Source of the DNA: Paraburkholderia xenovorans LB400
GTDB lineage: Bacteria > Pseudomonadota > Gammaproteobacteria > Burkholderiales > Burkholderiaceae
NCBI RefSeq assembly: GCF_000013645.1
Contig: NC_007951.1
Coordinates: 4,278,001-4,342,000 of the forward strand
Direction: 5' to 3'
DNA length: 64,000 nt
Shown here piece after piece: positions 29,201-36,598 of the stretch (positions are counted from its first letter, which is position 1; every line of letters begins with the position of its first letter). Below the pieces are notes generated by a model. That model made no database searches. It was not told where the DNA came from and saw nothing but the letters and a program-made list of their open reading frames with translations. The translations under genes and the position numbers were made by a program.

Positions 29201-29261
29201 CAAAGGCCTGGCCAGTCGGTGAGCCCTCATACCGGGTCGTCACGTTGTCGGTGGTTTGCAT
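26256..29261 (-). CDS. nrdA: Ribonucleotide reductase class Ia, alpha subunit
   Basis: Reduces ribonucleoside diphosphates. About 1,001 aa, far longer than E. coli NrdA (761). An N-terminal ATP-cone (YKVIRRNGSVVSFEPSKI, about 37-135) is followed by a second cone-like segment (about 155-250) as in Pseudomonas. The catalytic barrel has RRSQLSSCYLTT, SSNLCTEI and VCNLGSVNL (active-site Cys, Asn, Cys, Glu). After the barrel comes an 80-residue Gly/Ala-rich linker (GGAAGGAAGGFGANNG) and the tail CEAC that re-reduces the active site. Start at ATG 29261, with CAGGAG 8 nt upstream. Confidence 0.96.
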   Translation of the reverse strand: MQTTDNVTTRYEGSPTGQAFGQAQGAQALAPQATFADYKVIRRNGSVVSFEPSKIAIAVTKAFLAVNGGQGAASARVRELVEQLTQNVVRALVRSRPNGGTFHIEDIQDQVELALMRGGEHNVARAYVLYREKRTQARGHDDQIVANTPGLNVTDNGVTRPLDMAALRGIIELACSNLGDAVSADPIIAETVKNLYDGVPMSQVYDSAILAARTMIEKDPAYSQVTARILLHTIRREILEEEVTQTEMGERYAEYFPQFIKRGVQAELLDDKLLQFDLKRLGAALDNNRDLQFGYLGLQTLYDRYFLHHDGVRIEMPQAFFMRVAMGLSLNEIDREARAIEFYNVLSTFDFMSSTPTLFNSGTRRSQLSSCYLTTVDDDLDGIYEALKENALLSKFAGGLGNDWTRVRALGSHIKGTNGKSQGVVPFLKVVNDTAVAVNQGGKRKGAVCAYLETWHLDIEEFLELRKNTGDDRRRTHDMNTANWIPDLFMKRVMEGGDWTLFSPSTCPDLHDKFGAEFETAYTAYEDKVARGEIKLFKKIPAAQLWRKMLGMLFETGHPWITFKDPCNVRSPQQHVGVVHSSNLCTEITLNTSDAEIAVCNLGSVNLVAHLKEQADGTLVLDHDKLKRTVSVAMRMLDNVIDINYYAVAKARNSNLKHRPVGMGIMGFQDCLHLLRTPYASEEAVRFADTSMEAVCYYAYYASTELAQERGRYSSYRGSLWDRGILPQDSVKLLAEARGGYVEVDSSESMDWTELRSRIAQYGMRNSNCVAIAPTATISNIIGVSACIEPTFQNLYVKSNLSGEFTVVNDYLVRDLKARGLWDEVMVADLKYFDGTLSRIDRIPADLRAIYATAFEVDPKWLVEAASRRQKWIDQAQSLNIYMGGASGKKLDEIYKLAWVRGLKTTYYLRTMAATHVEKSTVAHGALNAVSSGGGEGSGGAAGGAAGGFGANNGAAGGAAGGFQAAAAAPAVAVEAAPEADGPVCMMRPGDPGFDECEACQ

Positions 29262-29353
29262 GTGCAAAGCTCCTGGTCCTGGAAATGTTGCGGGAAGATC
29301 CGCGGATTAAAACGAACGCTGCGCCGCCGCGTGCGCAAGCGAAGGGGTGCAGG

Positions 29354-29373
29354 AAAAAGGCCGGCTAAGCCGG
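29354..29373 (-). promoter_or_regulatory. Terminator-like hairpin in the nrdA leader
   Basis: On the minus strand CCGGC-TTA-GCCGG followed by CC and five T, about 95-110 nt before the nrdA start. The stem is only 5 bp but all G/C. It could be a weak intrinsic terminator or attenuator in the leader; no alternative anti-terminator pairing was worked out. Confidence 0.35.
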
Positions 29374-29568
29374 GTGGCGGGATGCGACAGCGATGAAGCC
29401 TGATTCGAATTGATAACGGTCTTCACGGTGTGTGTCGCGATCACTGGCTAAGCCCTTTTCCTGAAGGTTTTCTGGATGCCGCCGGTGGTCGTGCCGGCCG
29501 CGCCACAGGAATTTTTTCTCTGCCTGGAATGCTTGCGGCGCCGTGCCCGGAAGCGGGGCGCCGCTGAC

Positions 29569-29613
29569 TTATACACTCGGTTATGCACTTGGTTATTCAC
29601 ACGGTTATGCACA
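29569..29613 (+). promoter_or_regulatory. Four tandem DnaA-box-like sequences
   Basis: TTATACACT-CGG, TTATGCACT-TGG, TTATTCACA-CGG and TTATGCACA start at 29569, 29581, 29593 and 29605, an exact 12-bp period. Against TTWTNCACA the last two match fully and the first two differ only at the final base. They lie 35-80 bp downstream of the predicted nrdA start of transcription. DnaA binding at the nrdAB promoter is established in E. coli; here the role is inferred. Confidence 0.75.
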
Positions 29614-29618
29614 GCTGA

Positions 29619-29634
29619 ACACAAGATGTAGTGC
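29619..29634 (-). promoter_or_regulatory. NrdR-box-like sequence, downstream copy
   Basis: Minus-strand GCACTACATCTTGTGT matches 13 of 16 positions of the NrdR consensus ACACWATATATWGTGT. Its offset from the upstream copy is exactly 31 bp, the spacing typical of NrdR box pairs. Confidence 0.72.
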
Positions 29635-29649
29635 AGAACCGAATTTCTG

Positions 29650-29665
29650 GCACCAAGTATAGTGG
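29650..29665 (-). promoter_or_regulatory. NrdR-box-like sequence over the -10
   Basis: Minus-strand CCACTATACTTGGTGC, 11 of 16 matches to the NrdR consensus, and it contains the -10 hexamer TATACT. Repressor binding here would block RNA polymerase. Confidence 0.65.
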
Positions 29666-29683
29666 AGATTCGAGACAGGTCAA
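29656..29683 (-). promoter_or_regulatory. nrdA: Predicted sigma70 promoter of nrdA
   Basis: Minus strand: -35 TTGACC (29678-29683), 16-nt spacer, -10 TATACT (29656-29661). Transcription would begin near 29648, giving a leader of about 390 nt. The region is AT-rich compared with its surroundings, and the NrdR-like boxes are placed around it. Confidence 0.7.
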
Positions 29684-29812
29684 ATCGTTTTATTTGCTTT
29701 CGAAGTCTTGACTTTTGCCTGGTGCGGCGCAAACACGGCGCGAAGCCGACTCCCCGGAGAACAAGGCAGCGCCTTGTTCTCCTCGCATCACGCGAAGTCG
29801 CACGAAGGGCCG

Positions 29813-30409
29813 TTACGGCGTTTTGGAAAACTTGAGATAGGGGAAATACTGAGCGTCGAGCGACGCGTCGCGCTGCAGGCGCGACCACTCGAAATGCGGC
29901 CCTGGATCGGTCTTGCGACCGGGGGCGATGTCCGAGTGACCGGCAAGCGCCGTGACCGGATAGCGCGCCTTGAGCGCGCTCACGAGGGCGCCGAGCGTGC
30001 GGTATTGCGCCGCTTCGAAAGGCGTGGTGTCGCTGCCCTCCAGCTCGATGCCGATCGAGAAATCATTGCAACGCTCGCGGCCGAAAAAATTCGACGGCCC
30101 GGCGTGCCACGCACGCTCGTTGCACGACACGAACTGCTCGAGCGCGCCGTCGCGATGAATCACGAAATGCGCCGACACCCGCACGCCGCGCAGATGCGAG
30201 TCGTAATACGGGTGAGCGTTGCAGTCGAGCGTATTGAGGAACAGTTCGGCGATTGCGGTGCCGCCGAATTCGTTGGGCGGCAGGCTGATGTTGTGGACGA
30301 CGATCAGCGTCGGCTCGGCTCCTTCAGGCCGCGCCTCGAAATTCGGCGATGGCAGTTTGCGTGCGGCGGCGACCCAACCGTCGGCGTCGACGGTGAACTC
30401 GACGCTCAT
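29813..30409 (-). CDS. ampD: N-acetyl-anhydromuramyl-L-alanine amidase AmpD
   Basis: Cytosolic Zn amidase that frees peptide from 1,6-anhydro-muropeptides in cell-wall recycling; its loss commonly derepresses AmpC beta-lactamases. 198 aa. Seen: Zn ligand His in VVHNISLP, VSAHFVIHRDG, ERAWHAG, SIGIELEGSD, and GHSDIAPGRKTDPG carrying the second His and Asp ligands. Start ATG 30409 overlaps the upstream gene's stop by 4 bp, which decides it over the longer reading frame. It works in the same pathway as Mpl at 13141. Confidence 0.95.
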   Translation of the reverse strand: MSVEFTVDADGWVAAARKLPSPNFEARPEGAEPTLIVVHNISLPPNEFGGTAIAELFLNTLDCNAHPYYDSHLRGVRVSAHFVIHRDGALEQFVSCNERAWHAGPSNFFGRERCNDFSIGIELEGSDTTPFEAAQYRTLGALVSALKARYPVTALAGHSDIAPGRKTDPGPHFEWSRLQRDASLDAQYFPYLKFSKTP

Positions 30410-30732
30410 CGAGCGTCGCGGCCGGTGGGTCGCGCGCCGTGACGCTGCGCGTGCGCGGCGCAGCAGAACGGCTGCCCGGCCACCACCACGGAATCGCTCT
30501 TCGGCGCGTGCACGCCGCATTCGACACAACGGATCATCGGCTCGGCGAGTTGCGCCGGCGCGGAAGCGGAAGCGCGCGCGCCGCCATTCTGGCCATTCGG
30601 GCCTTTCGCACCCGCGGCGCCATTGGCGCCGGTACCGTTGCGCTGGGACGCCTGCGCGTCATGACGACGCAGCGCCTTCACCAGCCACTGGCCGACGATG
30701 AACAACAGGATCAGCAGAAATATTTGTCGCAT
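30406..30732 (-). CDS. PP0621-family small membrane protein
   Basis: 108 aa, function unknown. One N-terminal membrane helix (MRQIFLLILLFIVGQWLVKAL), a Gly/Ala/Asn-rich linker, and a C-terminal zinc-ribbon-like knuckle (MIRCVECGVHAPKSDSVV ... FCCAAHAQRH: CxxC then CC..H). This resembles the PP0621 family often found beside ampD and the CcsA-like gene. Overlaps ampD by 4 bp and starts 9 bp after the CcsA-like gene, so the three are one operon. Confidence 0.8.
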   Translation of the reverse strand: MRQIFLLILLFIVGQWLVKALRRHDAQASQRNGTGANGAAGAKGPNGQNGGARASASAPAQLAEPMIRCVECGVHAPKSDSVVVAGQPFCCAAHAQRHGARPTGRDAR

Positions 30733-30741
30733 GGGACACGC

Positions 30742-31659
30742 TCACACTACAGCACGGTGCAACAGCACCTCGAAAACAAAACGGCTGCCGACGTACGCCA
30801 GCAACAGCGCGACGAACGACGCCAGCACCCAGCGCAATGCCGCACGGCCACGCCAGCCGGAAACCTTGCGCGCGGTCAGCAGCGCGCCGAACATCACCCA
30901 CGAAAGAATCGCGAACACGGTCTTGTGATCGAGCTGCAACGCACGATCGACCAGTTGCTCGCTGAACAGGATGCCCGACACCAGCGTGAGCGTGAGCAGG
31001 ACAAAACCCGCGCCGATCAGACGGAACAGCAGCTTCTCCAGCGTGAGGAGCGGCGGCAGCGTATCGAGCCAGCTCGACAGCCAGCCGTTGCCCGCCGCGG
31101 CCGCATGCCGCTGCGCGACGCCGCCGCGCATGGCGTGCAAACGCCGCTCGACCAGCAGCATCAGAACCGCATGCAGCGCCGCAATCGCGAACAGACCATA
31201 CGCGATGTTGGCGATCAGGAAGTGCAGCTTGAACATCGGCGCGGCGGAATACGGCAGCACGCGCACGCCGTTGAACGCAAGCGGCAACAGCGAGGCGACG
31301 CACGCGAGCGGCAGAACCAGCAGGCGCAGACCGTCGAGCGGAAAGAAAAAACTCTCGATCCAGTAGATGCCCGCGCCCAGCCAGAACATGGCCGACAGCG
31401 CGAACGCGAAGCCGAACACCATCGCGTTCTGGGGAAAGATGGTGGTATGCAGCAGCACGCCGTGCGCGAGCAGCGCCACGAACAGCAGCGCGCGGCCCGA
31501 CGTGCTCATGCCCGAAGCGGCCGAACCGCCCGCGGCGGCCGGCACCGGCGGCACGCTTTCGAGCATGGGGCACACGGCGGCGTGCCGGTGCGAGCGCCAG
31601 CCGGCCACGGCTAATCCGCCGTAGAGGAGCGCAGTGAGGGCATACAGTACAATATCCAT
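30742..31659 (-). CDS. CcsA/YpjD-like cytochrome c assembly membrane protein
   Basis: 305 aa with about eight membrane helices. The second half matches the cytochrome c assembly (CcsA/CcmC-type) domain (ANIAYGLFAIAALHAVLML, KTVFAILSWVMFGALLTAR). It corresponds to YpjD, encoded opposite ffh in many proteobacteria. Heme handling is assumed from the family and has not been shown for YpjD itself. Divergent from ffh with 81 bp between starts; GTTTACACT near 31667 may be part of the ffh promoter. Confidence 0.85.
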   Translation of the reverse strand: MDIVLYALTALLYGGLAVAGWRSHRHAAVCPMLESVPPVPAAAGGSAASGMSTSGRALLFVALLAHGVLLHTTIFPQNAMVFGFAFALSAMFWLGAGIYWIESFFFPLDGLRLLVLPLACVASLLPLAFNGVRVLPYSAAPMFKLHFLIANIAYGLFAIAALHAVLMLLVERRLHAMRGGVAQRHAAAAGNGWLSSWLDTLPPLLTLEKLLFRLIGAGFVLLTLTLVSGILFSEQLVDRALQLDHKTVFAILSWVMFGALLTARKVSGWRGRAALRWVLASFVALLLAYVGSRFVFEVLLHRAVV

Positions 31660-31740
31660 ATTCGAAGTTTACACTAGGCCCCTGCTCCGCGACGTCTCCT
31701 GCATCGCGCCCTGCTCCGGCCGCACTGTTCATCGCTCCCC

Positions 31741-33108
31741 ATGCTCGACAATCTGACTCAACGGATGGCGCGCGTCGTCAAGACGCTGCGCGGCGAAGCC
31801 CGGCTTACCGAGGCGAACACCCAGGAAATGCTGCGCGAAGTGCGTCTCGCACTGCTCGAGGCCGACGTGGCGCTGCCCGTCGTGCGCGAGTTCATCGCCA
31901 AGGTCAAGGAAAAGGCGCTCGGCGAGGAAGTCATCAGCAGCCTCTCGCCGGGCCAGGCGCTGGTCGGCGTGGTGCAGCGCGAGCTGACCGCGATCATCGG
32001 CGGCGACTACGAAGGCAAGGCGGTCGAACTCAACCTCGCCGTCACGCCGCCGGCCGTCATCCTGATGGCGGGCCTGCAGGGCGCGGGTAAAACGACCACG
32101 GTCGGCAAGCTCGCCAAGCTGCTGCGTGAGAAGTACAAGAAGAAAGTACTGACCGTGTCGTGCGACGTCTACCGCCCCGCCGCTATCGCGCAGTTGAAGA
32201 CGGTGACCGAGCAGGTCGGTGCGGATTTCTTCCCGTCGGAACCGGACCAGAAGCCGGTGGACATCGCGCGCGCCGCCGTGGATTGGGCCAGGCGCCACTA
32301 TCACGACGTGCTGCTGGTCGACACGGCCGGCCGTCTCGGTATCGACGAAGCGATGATGAAGGAAATCACCGCGCTGCACGCCGAGCTGAAACCGGCGGAA
32401 ACGCTGTTCGTGGTCGACGCGATGCTCGGCCAGGACGCGGTGAACACCGCCAAGGCCTTTAGCGACGCGCTGCCGCTCACCGGCGTGGTCCTCACCAAGC
32501 TCGACGGCGACTCGCGCGGCGGTGCGGCGCTCTCCGTGCGCCATGTCACGGGCAAGCCGATCAAGTTCGTCGGCGTCGCGGAAAAGCTCGACGGCCTCGA
32601 AGTCTTCCACCCGGATCGCATGGCGAACCGGATTCTCGGCATGGGCGACATTCTTGCCCTCGTCGAAGAAGCGCAACGCGGTGTGGACGTTCAGGCTGCG
32701 CAGAAGCTCGCCGACAAGGTCAAGAAAGGCGGCGACTTCGATCTGAACGATTTCCGCGCCCAGCTGACGCAAATGAAGGGCATGGGCGGCCTGTCGTCGC
32801 TGATGGACAAATTGCCCGCGCAATTTCAGCAGGCCGCCGCCGGCGCCGACATGGGCCAGGCCGAAAAGCAGATGCGCCGCATGGAAGGCATCATCAATTC
32901 CATGACGCCGCTGGAACGCGCCAAGCCCGACCTGATCAAGGCCACGCGCAAGCGCCGCATCGCCGCGGGTGCGGGCGTGCAGGTCCAGGAAGTCAACCGC
33001 ATGCTGAATCAGTACGACCAGATGCGCACCATGATGAAAAAGCTCAAGGGCGGCAACCTGCAGAAGATGATGCGCGGCATGAAGGGCATGTTGCCCGGCA
33101 TGCGCTAA
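31741..33108 (+). CDS. ffh: Signal recognition particle protein Ffh
   Basis: GTPase that targets membrane proteins with 4.5S RNA. 455 aa. N domain, then G domain with GLQGAGKTTTVGKLA, DVYRPAAI, LLVDTAGRLG, TKLDGDSRGG. The M domain is Met-rich (MRRMEGIINSMTPLE, then QKMMRGMKGMLPGMR) and binds RNA and signal peptides. An inverted repeat CGCGTTCCG/CGGAACGCG (33129-33157) follows but lacks a T-run. No 4.5S RNA gene was seen nearby. Confidence 0.97.
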   Translation: MLDNLTQRMARVVKTLRGEARLTEANTQEMLREVRLALLEADVALPVVREFIAKVKEKALGEEVISSLSPGQALVGVVQRELTAIIGGDYEGKAVELNLAVTPPAVILMAGLQGAGKTTTVGKLAKLLREKYKKKVLTVSCDVYRPAAIAQLKTVTEQVGADFFPSEPDQKPVDIARAAVDWARRHYHDVLLVDTAGRLGIDEAMMKEITALHAELKPAETLFVVDAMLGQDAVNTAKAFSDALPLTGVVLTKLDGDSRGGAALSVRHVTGKPIKFVGVAEKLDGLEVFHPDRMANRILGMGDILALVEEAQRGVDVQAAQKLADKVKKGGDFDLNDFRAQLTQMKGMGGLSSLMDKLPAQFQQAAAGADMGQAEKQMRRMEGIINSMTPLERAKPDLIKATRKRRIAAGAGVQVQEVNRMLNQYDQMRTMMKKLKGGNLQKMMRGMKGMLPGMR

Positions 33109-33262
33109 GCTTTAGCAAGACAGCGGCGCGCGTTCCGCGCATGGACCACGGAACGCGACCCTGACTCCGCGCGGCTGACTTCAGCTTTGTGCGGGTTTAT
33201 TCTGTACCGCACGCCGCCGTCCTCACCCACACTATGTATACAGTCACCGCCCGTCAGACGTC

Positions 33263-33814
33263 ATGAACCGCGAAGAAGCTCTCCACATTTTTAGCCACTC
33301 CGAAGAAATCGTTTCGGCCGACGACGTCAATGCGTCGATCAGCGGCATGGCGGCCGCCATCCGCGACGAGATGAGCGAGGACTTCCCGCTCGTGCTGTCG
33401 GTCATGGGCGGGGCGGCGGTCTTCACCGGCATGCTGTTGCCGCACCTCGATTTCCCGCTCGAGTTCGACTACATCCATCTGACCCGCTACCGCAACACCA
33501 CCAAAGGCGGCAACGAGATGCAATGGCGCGTGGCGCCGGCGGAATCGGTGAAGGATCGCGTCGTGCTGGTGCTCGACGATATTCTCGACGAAGGCGAGAC
33601 GATGGCCGCGATCCGCGACCGCATTCTCGCGATGGGCGCGAAGCGCTTCCTGAGCGCGGTGCTGTGCGAGAAGATCATTCCGAAAGCCAAGCCGCTGCGC
33701 CCGGATTACTGCGGGTTCGAAGTGCCGGACCGTTATGTGTTCGGCTGCGGCATGGATGCGAAGGGTTACTGGCGTAACCTGCCCACGATTCGCGCGCTGA
33801 CCGAAGGCGCTTGA
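33263..33814 (+). CDS. Purine phosphoribosyltransferase (HPRT type)
   Basis: Salvages hypoxanthine or guanine with PRPP. 183 aa. Seen: the PRPP-binding motif VVLVLDDILDEGET (residues 95-108), YIHLTRYRNTT, and the flexible-loop and base-binding end VPDRYVFGCGMDAKGYWRN. Burkholderia genomes annotate this as hypoxanthine-guanine phosphoribosyltransferase; specificity between hypoxanthine and xanthine cannot be set from sequence. Ends 44 bp before a bidirectional terminator that separates it from the convergent marC. Confidence 0.9.
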   Translation: MNREEALHIFSHSEEIVSADDVNASISGMAAAIRDEMSEDFPLVLSVMGGAAVFTGMLLPHLDFPLEFDYIHLTRYRNTTKGGNEMQWRVAPAESVKDRVVLVLDDILDEGETMAAIRDRILAMGAKRFLSAVLCEKIIPKAKPLRPDYCGFEVPDRYVFGCGMDAKGYWRNLPTIRALTEGA

Positions 33815-33857
33815 GGCTTCTTTGAGGCGACCGCCAGCGGGCGGTGAATCGACATGG

Positions 33858-33885
33858 AAAAAGCGGCCCACGACGGGCCGCTTTT
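33858..33885. terminator. Bidirectional intrinsic terminator
   Basis: AAAAAGCGGCCC-ACGA-CGGGCCGCTTTT between convergent genes; A/T tracts on both sides allow it to work for both. Confidence 0.88.
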
Positions 33886-33931
33886 CTTTGCGCTGCACTT
33901 TGCGGGGCTCAGCGCCCCGGCGGCTGCCGCA

Positions 33932-34531
33932 TCACAGTTGATGCACGAACGACCGGATACCGCCGAGCATCATCTCCACCGAAATTGCCACCAGCACGAG
34001 ACCCATCAACCGTTCGAAGGCCATCATGGCGCGCTCGCCGAGCCACGCCTGAATGCGCTCCGCCAGCATCAGCACGACCGCACAGACGATCATGGTGACG
34101 GTTAGCGCGGCGATCCACTCGAACATCTTGCCGGGCGCCTGCGACGTCAGCAGCATCACGGTGGCCAGCGCGGACGGTCCTGCCAGGGCCGGAATGGCGA
34201 GCGGCACGATCAACGGTTCGCCGCCGCGCGTGTCGCCGCCGAATGGACCGTCCGGGTGCGGAAACACCATCCTGAGCGCAATGAGAAACAGCACGATCCC
34301 GCCGCCGATGCGCAGCGACTGATCGGTCAGGCTCATCATGCGCAGAAAGCCGTCGCCGGCCACCATGAAGACCAGCAGGATCGCGAAGGCGATTGCCACC
34401 TCGCGGAGAATGACGATCGTGCGCCGCTTCGGCGACACACCGCGCAAACAGCTGATGAAGAGCGGAATGTTGCCGAGCGGGTCGGTGATCAGAATCAGCA
34501 GGATGGTCGCGGACAGGAAGGTGTACTCCAC
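33932..34531 (-). CDS. MarC-family membrane protein
   Basis: 199 aa with six predicted membrane helices. The conserved start ILLILITDPLGNIPLFISCL (DPxGNIPLF) and LAIPALAGPSALAT are the MarC/YhgN signatures. The family is sometimes called NAAT transporters, but no transport substrate is firmly known and the old link with multiple-antibiotic resistance was withdrawn. 12 bp after the proS stop, so co-transcribed with it. Confidence 0.9.
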   Translation of the reverse strand: MEYTFLSATILLILITDPLGNIPLFISCLRGVSPKRRTIVILREVAIAFAILLVFMVAGDGFLRMMSLTDQSLRIGGGIVLFLIALRMVFPHPDGPFGGDTRGGEPLIVPLAIPALAGPSALATVMLLTSQAPGKMFEWIAALTVTMIVCAVVLMLAERIQAWLGERAMMAFERLMGLVLVAISVEMMLGGIRSFVHQL

Positions 34532-34543
34532 CGTCCGCTCCGC

Positions 34544-36280
34544 TTAGCGCGCCAACGCTGCGCGAACCTTCGCGATCACCGTTTGCGCGGCGTCTTCAAC
34601 CGGCAGCAGCGTCGCCTCGGCGTCGCGGCGGCCCTGATATTCGAGCTTGCCGTCCTTGAGACCACGGTCGCCGATCACGAGGCGATGCGGCACGCCGATC
34701 AGTTCCCAGTCGGCGAACATCACGCCGGGGCGTTCGCCGCGGTCGTCGAGGATCACGTCGATGCCCGCTTCGAGCAGCGTTGCGTACAGCTTGTCGGCGG
34801 CTTCGCGTACGGCTTCGCTGCGGTCGTAACCCATCGGGCACAGCACGACTTCGAACGGCGCGATCGATTCCGGCCAGATGATGCCTCTATCGTCGAAATT
34901 CTGTTCGATCGCGGCGCCGAGGATACGCGTGACGCCGATCCCGTAGCAGCCCATTTCCATCGGCCGCGGCTTGCCGGTTTCGTCGAGGCAGGTTGCGTTC
35001 ATTGCCTCGGAATACTTGGTGCCGAGCTGGAACACGTGGCCCACTTCGATACCGCGGCAGATGTCGATCACACCCTTGCCGTCCGGCGACGGATCGCCCT
35101 TCTTCACGTTGCGAATGTCGGCGACGACCGGTTCCGGCAGGTCGCGGCCCCAGTTCACGCCGGTGGTGTGGTAATCCACCTCGTTCGAGCCCACCACGAA
35201 GTCGCTCATGTTCGCGACCGTGCGATCCGCGACGACCTTGACCGGCTTCTTCGTGTTGAGCGGGCCGAGGTAGCCCGGCGGCGTGCCGAAGGTTTCGATG
35301 ATTTCAGCCTCGGTCGCCATGCGGAAGTCGGCCAGACCCGGCAGCTTGCTCGCCTTGATCTCGTTCAGATCGTGGTCGCCGCGCAGCATCAGCAGCCAGA
35401 TGGTCGGCTCGGCGCCTTCGTTCTCGGTTGCGAGAATGATCGACTTGATGGTGCGTTCGAGCGGAATGTTCAGCAACTCGGCCACGGCTTCGCACTTCGC
35501 CTTGCCCGGCGTTGCGGTCTTCTTCATTTCCTCGGCGGGCGCCGCGCGTTCCGCGTGGAGCGGCAGCGCTTCAGCCGCCTCGACGTTGGCCGCGAAATCC
35601 GAGGTCGGGCAATAGGCGATCGCGTCCTCACCGGTCTCGGCAATCACGTGGAATTCGTGCGAGCCGCTGCCGCCGATCGAACCGTTGTCCGCCGCCACCG
35701 CGCGGAAGTCCAGACCGAGGCGCGTGAAGATGCGCACGTACGCGTCGTACATCTTGCGATACGACTCGCGCAGACCGTCCATGTCCTTGTCGAACGAGTA
35801 CGCGTCTTTCATGATGAATTCGCGCCCGCGCATCACGCCGAAACGCGGACGGATCTCGTCGCGGAACTTTGTCTGGACCTGATAGAAGTTCACCGGCAAC
35901 TGGCGGTAGCTCTTGATCTGATTACGCGCAATATCCGTGACCACTTCTTCGTGGGTCGGTCCGATCACGAAATCGGACTGCTTGCGGTCCTTGAAGCGCA
36001 GCAGCTCGGGGCCGTACTTTTCCCAGCGGCCCGATTCCTGCCACAACTCGGCCGGCTGCACGGCCGGCATCAACAACTCGATCGCGCCTGCCCGGTTCAT
36101 TTCTTCGCGCACGATGGCTTCCACCTTGCGGATCGAGCGCAAGCCGATCGGCAGGTAGTTATAGATACCGCCGGCAACGCGCCGGATCATGCCGGCGCGC
36201 ACCATGAGCTTGTGGCTGACGATCTCTGCGTCGGCGGGAGCTTCTTTGAGGGTACCGATAAAGAAACGGGAAGCTTTCAT
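34544..36280 (-). CDS. proS: Prolyl-tRNA synthetase
   Basis: Charges tRNA-Pro (one such tRNA is at 42544 here). 578 aa, bacterial type. Seen: motif 1 region [15 protein letters not shown], motif 2 [18 protein letters not shown], the YbaK-like editing insertion (about 225-400) that clears Ala-tRNA-Pro, motif 3 [15 protein letters not shown], and the C-terminal anticodon domain. It is divergent from rppH across about 320 bp and is followed by marC. Confidence 0.97.
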   Translation of the reverse strand: MKASRFFIGTLKEAPADAEIVSHKLMVRAGMIRRVAGGIYNYLPIGLRSIRKVEAIVREEMNRAGAIELLMPAVQPAELWQESGRWEKYGPELLRFKDRKQSDFVIGPTHEEVVTDIARNQIKSYRQLPVNFYQVQTKFRDEIRPRFGVMRGREFIMKDAYSFDKDMDGLRESYRKMYDAYVRIFTRLGLDFRAVAADNGSIGGSGSHEFHVIAETGEDAIAYCPTSDFAANVEAAEALPLHAERAAPAEEMKKTATPGKAKCEAVAELLNIPLERTIKSIILATENEGAEPTIWLLMLRGDHDLNEIKASKLPGLADFRMATEAEIIETFGTPPGYLGPLNTKKPVKVVADRTVANMSDFVVGSNEVDYHTTGVNWGRDLPEPVVADIRNVKKGDPSPDGKGVIDICRGIEVGHVFQLGTKYSEAMNATCLDETGKPRPMEMGCYGIGVTRILGAAIEQNFDDRGIIWPESIAPFEVVLCPMGYDRSEAVREAADKLYATLLEAGIDVILDDRGERPGVMFADWELIGVPHRLVIGDRGLKDGKLEYQGRRDAEATLLPVEDAAQTVIAKVRAALAR

Positions 36281-36598
36281 TCAGATTATCCAAAAGCGGC
36301 GGCTCCGGAGGGACCGCCCGAAAGGTGAAAACGGTGGGAAATCGACACAGATCCGGCTCTGAGCCGGCACGGCTCACCTGACAATGACACTGACACCCGG
36401 GGCACAGCGCTGGCCGCCCGCGGCGCCCAGGCCGCCGCGCAACGCCTTTGCACAAGGGATGAGGCACGGAAAGACTGACAGGCTACCGCAAACACGGGGC
36501 CTTTTGCGGCGAATCGTTCCAATCTGGTGCGAATCGGTGCGTCAGGTCCGTTATCTGTTTATAATCAAAGCAATTTTAAAGGATTCGAAGGTGGTTGT
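36281..36598. other. Divergent promoter region of proS and rppH
   Basis: 318 bp between divergent genes, no credible gene. A TATAAT at 36560-36565 in an AT-rich stretch is a good -10 for rppH, but the -35 position is poor. AAGGTGG precedes the rppH ATG. No proS promoter was identified. Confidence 0.5.

Larger units (their letters stand above)
29262..29812. other. nrdA leader and promoter region
   Basis: 551 bp without a credible gene. From the nrdA start outward: a leader of about 390 nt, a hairpin plus T-run at 29354-29373, four tandem DnaA-like boxes at 29569-29613, two NrdR-like boxes (29619-29634, 29650-29665) and a promoter at 29656-29683, listed separately. The stretch 29690-29812 up to the ampD stop is the end of the ampD transcript unit, where I see no clear terminator. 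Confidence 0.7.

Noticed and set aside
29569-29613. DnaA-box cluster as a replication origin
   Set aside because: No dnaA, dnaN, rpmH, parAB or AT-rich unwinding region nearby; the setting is a promoter with NrdR boxes.
29448-29888. Minus-strand frame covering the nrdA promoter with repeated HNRV units
   Set aside because: The repeat arises from translating the tandem DnaA-box array; it also runs into ampD.
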